Origin: CAYMUL01 sp964393605
GTDB taxonomy: Bacteria; Bacteroidota; Ignavibacteria; Ignavibacteriales; Ignavibacteriaceae
NCBI GenBank assembly: GCA_964393605.1
Contig: CAYMUL010000033.1
Span: 1-39,164 of the forward strand
Direction: 5' to 3'
DNA length: 39,164 bases
Shown: one piece after another, positions 18,601 to 30,600 of the stretch
How the letters are laid out: the number at the start of each line of letters is the position of its first letter
How positions within the stretch are numbered: position 1 is the stretch's first letter
Position numbers and translations under genes: made by a program
Notes under the pieces: model-generated
Databases searched by the model: none
What the model was told of the DNA's origin: nothing
Seen by the model: only the letters and a program-made list of their open reading frames with translations

Positions 18601-21600
18601 ACTAATTCTAATAAGTCCTGAATCTGCGGATGTTCCGACCGGAATATTCCATGTATATTGACCCGAACTTCCGGGGGTTGAAGGAATAATAGTTGACCAA
18701 CCCGCTCCGTTGTTTGTAGAGAGTTCAATTTTTACGTTTGAGATATTCGAACTGCGTGACCATGAAATAGTTGTATTTACACCGCTTTGTAAAAATTCTC
18801 CGCCGTTCGGTGAAAGTACTGTAATAGAACTTATCGCAAATCTATTGTCACTCGTATCCTGAATTTGCAACGAAGAACCGGAGGCACTAATCCTAATCGA
18901 AGAATTTTCAACTGCAACCTGCGGAACATTCCATTGATAAGTTTGTAGCGCGGCAGAAATATTTGTACCGACAGGCGACCAGGTTGAGTCTTGTAGATAT
19001 TCAATATTAACTGCGCTGACGCTGTTACTTGCATTCCATGTGATATTCGTGGCACTTCCGGCAAGAATGCTTTCTCCGCCGTTAGGAGTTAAAACCTGTA
19101 TCCAGCCAATTGTGAATTGCGCATTACTCGAATCTGAAAGATTGCTGTTCGTTACGTCAGTCAATTTAACTAATGCTTGAGTGGAAGAGATGGAATTGCT
19201 TACAACCCAATCGTAATAGCCGGAATCGGCACTGGTTGATGCGGTGATTGTATTCCAATCTGTTCCGTTGTTTGTACTATATTCAACTCTGACGCTTGTA
19301 ACAAAAGAGTTTATCCAACTGATTCTTGTTGTATCACCGGCTTGAACATATTCTCCGCCGTTTGGAGAACTAACAGTAATACTTGGAATGAATATCGTAA
19401 ATAGTCCGGTTGTATCCGTAATATTCGTTAAAGATTGACTGGTAACTCTAATTCTACATGATGGAGAACTTAAGTTTGTAGGAATTGTCCAATCTAATGA
19501 ACTATCCGCGGAATTAATATTTGTTCTAATTGTATCCCACGACATTCCGCTGTTCGTTGATAATTCAAGTTTAATTAGCGTTATGTTCGGACTACTGTTC
19601 CATGTAATAGTTTGCGTCGATCCGGCACGCCAATTCTCCCCTGCTGTTGGAGCAGTAATTCTTAAATTGCTTATTGTAAAAGAAGTATCACTCTTATCGA
19701 AAATATTCAAGGCAGATGACGCATCGCTGATTCTCACACGCACATCACTCGAGTAAATATCTTGTGGTATGTACCACGAATACGATCCTGCATTTACCGT
19801 ATCGGTAACAATAGTGATATAGCTTGAATCGCCGGCTAATGAATAATCGATTCTTACATTTGAGATGCTCGAACTTGAAGACCATGTAATGGTTTTTCGT
19901 TTTCCCGAAACAATATTCTCTCCGCCATTTGGCGATGTAACAACAATCCATCCTATTTTAAATGATGCGGAACTTGTATCAGCAATTGTCGTTGCGCCAA
20001 CAACATTTATTCTAACCTTTGCTGTTGTAGAACTTAAAGTGGAGGGGATTGTCCATGCATAACTTCCGGTAGATGCCGTAGTAGAGGTTGAAATTACACT
20101 CCAGCTTGAGCCGTTGTTAGTTGTGTATTCTATACGTAATGATGCAACGTGACTGCTAACGTCCCACGCAATATTTTGATTGGAACCTGCTTGCCAAATT
20201 TCACCGCCGTCAGGTGAAGTGATGGCAAGTTTAGTAATAGTGAAAACGCTTTCACTGGAATCATAAACCGTTGGATTGGAAGCATCACTAATTCGAACAC
20301 GTGCATTAGTCGTGGATGCAGTATCGGGAACTATCCATGCATAAGTTCCGCCTGTCGATGGAACTGAACTGATTATCGTATTCCAATTTGTGCCGTTGTC
20401 AAGTGTGTATTCTAATTTTACATTAGAAACAGAATTTACATTCCAGGTAATATTTGTTGACATACCGGCTTGAATATTCTCTCCACCATTTGGAGAAGAG
20501 AGACTAACAGTTGGATACGTGATTGAAAACGAATTACTCGTATCGGAGAGTAAAACATTTGATGAATCTTCAATCCTAATTTTACTTTGCGAAGTATTAA
20601 TGTTTGTGGGAACGAGCCAGTTATAAATTCCAAGACTTCCGGTTACGCCCTGGGCAACACTACTCCATGAAGTTCCGTTATTCGTGGAATAGTAAATGTT
20701 AATTCCGCTAATATCTGTACTACTGATCCATCTAATTGCCTGCGTGCTTCCGCCTGCCCAACTTTCTCCACCGTCAGGAACAGTAATTTCAAGATTAGAA
20801 ATTCTGAATACAGCATCGCTCGAATCAAGAATTGCAAGATTAGTTCCACTCTCGGCAATCTTAACACGTGCTTGAGAAGAAACGGTCGATGGCACAATCC
20901 ATGCATAGCTTAATGTAGATGCAGTAAGATTTTGGTCTATTGAAGCCCAGTTAGCTCCGTTGTCAGTCGAATAATAAAGATCAACATTAGTAACATTTGA
21001 AGTTCGAGTCCATGTAATATTTTTAGTAGCACCAACTTGCCATTGCTCTCCACCATTCGGGGATGTGATTGTAACATTGCTGATTCTTGAAGTTGTATCG
21101 CTTAAATCAAGTATAGTGGATGCAGATGCATCAGTAATTCTGAATCTCGCTATGTTTGAGGGCGCGTTAGCAACAGTCCACGCATAAGTGCCTGCGGCAG
21201 CGGCTGTCGAACTTACAATCGTTATCCACGATGAACCGTCATTTGTCGAGTATTCTAATTTTACATTCGAAATATTTCCGGCAGTCCATGTAATATTTTT
21301 TGATGAACCGACTTGCAATTCTTCTCCGCCGTTAGGATAAGTTATTACCAAATCTTTAATATTAAATACGGCATCACTCGAATCGACTAAATTAGTATTC
21401 AATACATCACTAATCTTTACAAGAGTCTGGCTTGAAGAGATTCCACTTGGAACACTCCATGAGTAAGTACCGCTTGAAGCCGGTGTTGATGCAACGATTG
21501 TTGACCATGCCGAACCGTTGTTAGTAGAATACTCAAGTTTAACATTCGAAACAGATGAACTTGCAGACCATGTAATATTTGTTGATTTGCCTGCTTGAAT

Positions 21601-24600
21601 ATTCTCACCGCCGTTTGGTGCAGTAACAGTCAAAGTACCGATTGCAAATGAAGTATCGCTCACGTCAAGAATTGTGGATGCGGATGAATCGCTTAATCTT
21701 ATTCTCCCCTGTGTCGTTGCAATTGAAGGAACCGTCCATGCATAACTTCCACTCGATGCGGCAGTAGAATTTGAAAGTATTGTCCATGAACTTCCGTTGT
21801 TCGATGAGTATTCGATTTTCAAAGTTGTGATCGAACCACTTGTCCAAGTAATATTGTACGGTGCGCCTGCTTGAAGAACTTCACCGCCGTTTGGCGTTAC
21901 AATTGTAATGTTCTTAATATTAAATACAGCATCACTCACATCAAGCAGAGTTGGATTCAACACATCACTGATTCGCACCAAAGCTTGAGTTGATGAAAGT
22001 CCTATCGGTACGCTCCAAGTATAGCTTCCTGCAGATGCAGCAGTTGAAGCAATAATTGTACTCCATGCAGTACCGTTATTCGTTGAATATTCAAGTTTAA
22101 CATTTGAAATAGATGAACTTACAGTCCATGTAATATTTGTCGATTTTCCAGCTTGAATATTTTCACCGCCGTTTGGTGCGGTCAGAGCAAGAGTTCCGAT
22201 TGTAAATGAAGTATCACTAATATCAAGTATTGAAGAATTTGATGCATCACTCAAACGAATTCTTCCTTGCGAAGTTGCAACTGCGGGAACAGTCCATGCA
22301 TAAGTTCCGGCGGCGGCAGGAGTAGAACTAACAACACTTGACCAGCTCGTGCCGTTATTAGTGGAATATTCGATTTTCAAGTTTGTAATTGAACCGCTAT
22401 TCCATGTGATATTATATGCAGCACCGGCTTGAAGAATTTCTCCTCCATTCGGAAGTGTAACGGAAATTAATTTAATATTAAAGACCGCGTTACTCGAATC
22501 GTAATTTGTTGAAGCGACTGCGTCATAAATTTTTATCAGTGCCTGGGAAGATGAAACGCCGGCAGGCACAGTCCAGTTATAACTTCCGCTCGCGGTTGTG
22601 CTTGTGATGATTGAATTCCAACTTGTACCGTTGTTTGTGGAATATTCGATTCCGACATTCGCAACATCAGAACTACTCGTGTAAGTTATTGTAGTTGATT
22701 TACCTGCTTGCAAATCTTCTCCGCCGTTTGGCGCAGTAACGACAATAGAACTAATCGTAAATACTGCATCGCTCACATCTAAAATTGCATTCGACGAAGC
22801 GGCATCGGAAATTCTAATCAAACCTTGCGTTGTTGCACTACTCGGCACAGTCCATGCATAAGTTCCTGCGCTGGCAGTTGTTGATGTTGAAATTGTTGAC
22901 CAACCTGTTCCGTTGTTTGAAGAGTATTCAATCTTCACATTAGATACGCTTGAAGTTGCGCTCCATGTAATATTCTTCGTTCGTCCGGCAAATAATTTTT
23001 CACCGCCGTTTGGTGATGTAACAGTTACTTTTCCAATCTTAAATGAAAAATCACTCACGTCGTTGACAGATACATTATTAGCATCGCTGACTCTCACCAA
23101 AGTTTGAGCACTGCTGAGTGTGTCAGGAATTATCCAGGTGTATTTTGCTGAATCTGCAGGTTGTGTTGATGTAAGTGTTGAATAACTTGTACCATTGTTC
23201 GTAGAATATTCAACTTTGACGGTAGAGATTTTTGAACTCGTGAATGTAATGACGAGAGCAGAACCCGATTTAATAAATTCTCCGCCGTTGGGATATGTTA
23301 AGGAAATTGATGGATAATAAATTGCGAATCGCGCGCTTGTGTCTGCAATCGTTGCATCCGATGCGTTAACAATTCTCACTCTTGCATTTGAGGAGTTGAT
23401 ATTTGGCGGCACAGTCCAATCATACGCGCCGTTCGAGGCAGTAACAGTGTTGCTAATCAAAGACCATGTTGAACCGTTATCGGTTGAGTAATAAAGTGCG
23501 AGCGTAGATATATCTGAACTTGAACTCCATTGCACAGATTTCGTAGCACCGCCGACCAAACTATCGCCGGTGGTTGGTTGTGTAATTTGTAATCTTGTAA
23601 TTGTAAATGCCGATGCACTTGTATCACCAATTGCAGAACCGGATTGAGCATCCATCACTCTGACTTTTGCTGTCGTAGTTGTTGCCGATGGTACTGTCCA
23701 TAAATACGGAGATGCGCTCGCAGTAACGCCCGAAGCGACTGAAGTCCAACTGCTTCCGTTATTCGTGGAATAAAATATATCTACGGTTGAGACGTTTGAA
23801 GATGCAGACCAGCTAATATTTTTAATTTTACCGACTTGATATTTCTCTCCGCCGTCAGGTGCAGTTAATACTAAATTAGCAACTCTGAAAACAGCGTCGG
23901 TAGTATCAAGTACTGAGGAATTTGATGCGTCAGAAATTTTGATGCGAACGGAATTCGATGCGATATTGTCAACCGTCCAACTATATGAAAGATTGCTTGC
24001 GGTTAAATTGTTTGCAATCAAATTCCAATTACTTCCATCTGTTGAATACTCAAGTTTGACTTGAGAAATATTAGAGCCTGCAGTCCATGTAATAGTTTTC
24101 ACGCTTCCGGCTTGAAGATGTTCACCGCCGTTCGGAGCTGTTAATCTTAATGAGCGAATTGCAAATACTGCATCACTCACATCAGCAATTGCAAGCGAAG
24201 AAGCGGCGTCGCTGATTCGAATTAACATATTTGCGGATGATAGAGACGATGGAATTGCCCACGCATAAGTTCCGGCAGATGCTGTTGTTGATGCGCTGAT
24301 TAAATTCCAGTTCGATCCATTATCGGAGGAATATTGAATCAATACAGATGAAATGCTTGATGTTGCAGTCCACGTAATGTTTTGAGATGTTCCGGCTTGA
24401 TAAGTTTCTCCGCCGTTCGGTGCGGTAACTTCAATTTTACCAAGTCTGAAAGTGTTCGCGCTCGAATCTTTGATACTTGAATTTGAGGCGTCAGAAATTT
24501 TTATTCTTCCCTGATTAGAATTTAAAGTTGAAGGTACACTCCACGAATAAGTTCCGGCAGCTGCGGCAGTGGATGCAATTATTGTTGTCCATGAAGTTCC

Positions 24601-27600
24601 ATTATTTTCCGTGTACTCCAATTTAACGTTGGACACGTTTGAAGAACTCCAAGTTATATTTTTACTTCCGCCGGCAGTAATATATTCGCCGCCGTCAGGC
24701 GCGGTTAAATTCAAAATACTGACTGTAAAATCTCCGCTTTCAGCTTTAACGGAAGAACTCGCTGTGTTCGAAATTCTAATTCTAATATTCGTTCCTGTTA
24801 AAGATGCAGGAATACTCCAAGCGTAAGTTCCCGCCGAAGCAGTTGTTGAATTCGTAATCGTGTTCGGGTAAGTAGTTCCGCCGTTAGTCGAGTATTCTAT
24901 TTTAATATTTGTAATAGACGAATTCGCAGACCATGTGATATTGGTTGACGTTCCGGCTTGAAGTTGTTCTCCTCCGGTCGGCGATGAAAGTACGAGATTA
25001 TTAATTGTAAATGTATTGTCGGATGAATCGCGAATTGTATTATCACTAACATCGATAATCCTTACCCTCGCGCTCGTTGTCGAGATATTCGATGGAATTG
25101 CCCAGCTATAACTTGCGTTTGATGCCGGTGTGCTTGCTACAATTGTTGACCAATTGCTTCCGTTATCGGTTGTGTATTCGACTAATACGTTTGTAATGTT
25201 TGTGCTTGACCATGTTACAGATTGCGTTGTGCCTGCCTGCCATTGCTCGCTTCCGTTCGGGCTTGTAACAGCGAGTAATCCTAATTTAAAAAGTCCGCTT
25301 GAATCACGTACAGTCGATTCGGAAACATCAGTAACCTTCACACGCATTTGCGAAGTTGCAATCAAAGTTGGTGTTGAAGGAATTGCCCATGCATAAGTTC
25401 CCGCAGATGCAGAAACTGAATTGATAATTGTATTCCACGTATTTCCATTGTTCGAAGTATATTCTAACTTAACAGCAGAAAGATTCGTGCTTGTCCACGT
25501 AATATTCTTCGTTGTTCCTCCCTGCCAATAATTTCCGGTTACAGGACTCGTAAGTGATAAAGTAACAAATGAGAAAACGCTATTACTGGAATCTTTAATG
25601 GTTGAATTAGATGCATCGCTAATTCTTACCAAACCCTGCGCAGAAGATAAATTGGAGGGGACACTCCAACTATAAGTTCCGGCGGCGGCTGGCGTAGATG
25701 TTACAACATCATTCCATGTGGTTCCGTTATTCGTACTATATTCAATTTTTACGTTTGTAATCAATGAACTATTAGTCCAAGTGATATTTCTGTTTGAACC
25801 GGCTTGCCATTTTTCACCGCCGTTTGGTGCGGTTACGGCAAGATTTGTAAAAGTCATCGAGTTGCTTGTTCCAACAATACCGGAAGAAGTACCGCTTGCA
25901 TCGTAAGCTCTGACTTTACCTGTCGAGGTTGAAAGTGAAGCTGGAATAGTCCAACTATAAGTTCCTGCAGATGCGGATGTACCTGTTACAATTGTGTTCC
26001 AACTTGTTCCGTCATCGGTAGAATATTCTAAACGCACACTTGAAATTGAAGATGATGCAGTCCATGTAATATTTTTTTGAGTGCCTGATTGCCAAACATC
26101 TCCCGTCGTTGGCGAAGTTATTTGAATATCGCCGACTTTAAAAACTGCATCGCTTTGATCGCTGAAAGAACTATTCGAAGGATCTGAAATTCTAACGAGC
26201 ATTTGAGAAGATGAGATTGCTCCGGGAACAGTCCATGCATAAGTTTGTGGTGCCGCAGGTGTTGATGCGATTATTGTATTCCAATTACTTCCGTTATCAG
26301 AAGAATATTCCAATTTAACGTTTGTTAAAATTGTACTTGTCCACGTTATATTTTTGCTTGCAGAGTTTTGGAAAAGTTCTCCGCCAACCGGAGATGTTAA
26401 TTGTAAAGTCGCAATCGTAAATAAACCGGTGCTATCTTTAATAGATGAAGTGCCGACATCTGTAATTTTTACGCGCGCGGTTGTTGTTGAAACTGAACCG
26501 CCAATATTCCAATTGTATGAACCCAGCGATGCACTCGCGGATGAAACAATCGTATTCCAACTTGTGCCGTTATCGGTAGTGTACTCTAATTTTATGCTCG
26601 AGATTCCGCTTGTGCTTGTCCATGTAATTTGTTTTGTGGTTCCTGCTTGCAGTTGCTCGCCGGTTGTAGGACTCGTGAGTGCAAGAGAACCAATTGTGAA
26701 TGCGGAACTACTCGAATCAGCTATTGAGGTAACGGCAACATTTGTCAATTTTACTCTAACTTGATTAGAAGGAGCGTTCGGAACAGTCCAAGCGTAACTA
26801 CCGCCCGCAGCCGCGTAGCTCGATTGGATTGTATTCCAACTGGAACCGTTATTTGAAGAATATTCAATCTTAACATTCGCAACGCCGCTGCTTGACCATG
26901 TAATATTTTTAGTTGCACCGATTGTTAAACCTTCTCCACCAACAGGAGAAGTAAGAGTTAATTTAATAATGTTGAAAACGCCGTCGCTCACATCTAAAAT
27001 TGTTGCATCGGAAGCATCACTAACACGTACGAGCCCCAATGAAGTCGCGGCATCCGGAACCGTCCATGTATATGTTCCTGTACTTGCGGCTAAGTTTGTT
27101 GCAATGCTTGTCCATGAGCCGCCGTTATTTGTTGAATATTCTAAATTCACACTTGTAATGTTCGAAGCATTCCAGGTGATACTTGTAGTTTTTGCAACTT
27201 GCAAATTCTCGGAACCGTTCGGTGCGGTCAGTCTCAATTTCGCCATTGTGAAAACTGCATCGCTTATATCGCTGATGGATGAATTAGAAACATCACTGAT
27301 TCTAACTAATGCATTTGCTGATGCGGAATCAGGTAAAGTCCATGCATAAGATTCATTGCTCGCAGGCGTAGATGCGATGATGGTATAATAATTTGCGCCA
27401 TTGTCAACCGAATATTCAAGTTTAGCATTTGCAATGCTGCTAACGTTTAGCCATGTGATATTCTTCACTGCGCCTGCTTGATATTTTTCTCCTCCGTTTG
27501 GAGAAGTTAATCTAATTGTACTGATTGAAAATACTGCATCACTCGTATCGGCAATTAATGGATTTGAGGAGTCATTTATTTTCAATAAAACTTGTGTTGA

Positions 27601-30600
27601 AGGGGCGTTCGGTACTGTCCAATTATATTGTCCTACGGATGCTGTTGTCGAATCGGTAACAACATTCCACGAAGTACCGTTGTTGCTTGAATATTCAATT
27701 CTGATTTTATTAATCGAACTGTGACTTCTCCACTTAATCAATTGAACGCTATTAACCGGGAAATTTTCTCCGCCGTTTGGAGAAGTGAGTGCTATCGAAC
27801 TTATAATGAACACTGCATCGCTGGTATCCATAATATTTGCGCTGGGATTATCCGCATCCGAAATTCTAATTCTTGCCTGTTTAGTCGGTGCGTTTGGGAC
27901 AGTCCATGCATAGGTTTGAGGTGCGGCGGCAGTAGAATTTATGATTGTAGTCCAATCGGTTCCGTTGTTAGTTGTGTACTCAATTTTGATATTCGAAACG
28001 TTACTGCTTGACCATGTAATGTTGTATGTGCTATCAACCTGTAATAGTTCACCTCCATTTGGATAAACAACATTTAATCTTCTAATTGAGAAGACTGCAT
28101 CACTCACATCTTTCAAACTTGTATTTGTAGCATCACTAACACGAATTAATGCTTGCGCACTTGGTGAGTTGCTTATACTCCATGTGTATCCACCCGAAGT
28201 TGTATTCAAACCCGATGTAACAGTTGACCATGAAGTTCCGTTGTCGGTAGATAATTCAATATTGAAAGAAGTAATATTTGAGGAACTCGTCCAAGTAATC
28301 GATTTCGAACTTCCGGTTTGATAAATTTCTCCGCCATTAGGAGAGACAACAGAAATGTTACCAATTTTAAAAGCGTTATCACTCGAATCATAAAAAGTTG
28401 GAACATCTGCATCGATAATTCTAACACGCGCTTGCGATGTGGGTGAAGATGGAACCGTCCATGCATAAGTTCCGAGTGCCGCGCTTACGCCTGTAACTAT
28501 GGAAACCCAGGATGCGCCATCGTCATTCGAAAATTCTATATTAATTGTATTAACGGATGAACTAACCCATGTGATATTTTGAGAACTTCCCGTAAAAAAT
28601 CCTTCGCCTCCATTTGGAGAAACAACTCGCAATGCCGCAATTGTAAATGTATTGTCTGAAGTATCTGCAATAGCGGGACCGAATGTATCGCTGATTCTAA
28701 TTTTTACTGTTGTAGAAGTGATGCTTGGAACTGACCAACTATATGTACCGGCGGACGCGCTCGCGGCACTCGTAATCGTATTCCAAGAAGTACCGGAATT
28801 AGTTGTGTATTGAATTCTAACGAATGATAAACTTGAAGCGGCAGACCAAGTAATAGCCGCAGTTCCGCCTGCTAAAACTTTTTCACCTCCATTTGGAGAA
28901 GTAACAGTAACATAGCCAATCCTAAAATTGTTTTGACTTGACGCTGTGGTTGAAGTATTGTTTTCATCAATAATTTTGACTCTACCCTGCGTTGTAGAAA
29001 TTCCCGCAGGAACCGTCCATGTGTAAGTTCCGGCAGAAGCAACAACACCCGTAGCGATGTTGTCCCAGTTTGATCCTGCATCGGTAGAATATTGCAAAGT
29101 CAAATTTGTAATGTTGGAAGAATTTTGCCATGTAATCGAAGTGTTAGCACCGGCTTGAAAAACTTCGCCACTGGTTGGCGCAGTTAATCTTAACAAAGAA
29201 ACACTAAACGCATTAGAAACAGCAACGATCGATGTTCCGGTTTGCGCATCTCTAACCCTAACTTTAACCGAAGAAGCGGCAAGTGAAGAAGGGATACTCC
29301 AAGAATAACTTCCGGCAGTTGCCGAAGTAGAAGATGTTACAGTACTCCAGTTTGTTCCGTTGTCGGTCGTGTACTCAATCGCGGCAACTGTAATGCCATT
29401 AGTCGAAGTCCATGAAATAGTTTGAGTAGTTCCGGCTTGCCAGGCTTCGCCGCCCGCAGGTGCAGAAATTGTAATATCGCCGATTGTAAAAGTATTATCA
29501 CTAACATCCAGTACAGAAGTGTTCACTAAACTTTTTAAACGAACTCTTGCTTGATTTGTAGGAGAATTCGGAACTGTAAAACTATATGTTCCGGCACTTG
29601 CCGAAGTAGAACCTGTTAAAGTAGTCCAATTGCTTCCGTCATCGGTAGAAAGTTCAATACTGATGTTGCCGGTAAGATTTGTCGTCCAGGTAATATTTTT
29701 GGATGCACCGATTTTCAGCCCTTCACCGCCGTTTGGTGAACTGATTTTGATTGAAGTGATTGTGAAAACATTATCACTCATATCAGTAACGTTTGAAGCG
29801 GAAACATCTGTAACTCTTACACGTGCTTGTGCAGTTGGTGCGGTAGGAATATCCCAAGCATAATTGCCGGCACCGGCAGGTGTGCTTGAAGTAATAGTGT
29901 TCCAGCTAATTCCATTGTTGGAAGAATATTCTAATTTAACTTCCGAAACATTGCTGCTTGTCCATGAAATTGTTTGAGTTGTACCTGAAGCTAAATCTTC
30001 TCCACCATTCGGAGAAGTGAGTGCAATTGAAGCAATTGTAAATTGAGGTGAAGTATCGGCAAGAGCGGAATTGGTAGTCGATGCAATTCTGATGAGTGCG
30101 CTGCTAGTTGGAGCGTTAGGCACTGTCCATGCATAAGTACCAAGATTTGCAGAAGTAGAAGCAGAAATAGTATTCCAGCTAAAACCTGCATCGGTTGAAT
30201 ATTCTAATTTTATATTTGATATATCGCTACTTGCCACCCATTGAATATTATAAGACTGAGAGATCAATAACTTTTCAGCGAGTACAGGATTTGAAAGTTC
30301 TAACCGGCTAATAGTAAAATTACTATTGCTTGCATCGTTGATAACTGCTGAAGAAGCATCAAGTATTCGAATTCTTCCTTGTGTTGTAGAAATACCGCTC
30401 GGAATACTCCATGTGTATTGACTTGTGCCTGCAGGCGTAGATGAAATGATAATATTCCATGTTAAACCACCGTTAGTAGAATAATCAATTCTAACATTTT
30501 CAACATCAGTACTATTCCAGGTAATCGTAGTGTTAGTGCCTGCAAAAAGCGTTTCACCGCCATTAGGAGAAAGAACCAAAATGCTTGGTACAAGCGGAGG

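Noticed and set aside
26354..26764. Plus-strand open frame of 136 residues, and many similar ones opposite the repeat array
   Set aside because: They recur because the repeats recur; their sequences are the antisense reading of SPNGGE-type motifs and show no independent conservation.
17137..30582. Possible CRISPR array or satellite repeat
   Set aside because: Units are ~280 bp, diverged, and keep one reading frame with protein-level motifs; there are no short identical repeats with unique spacers.
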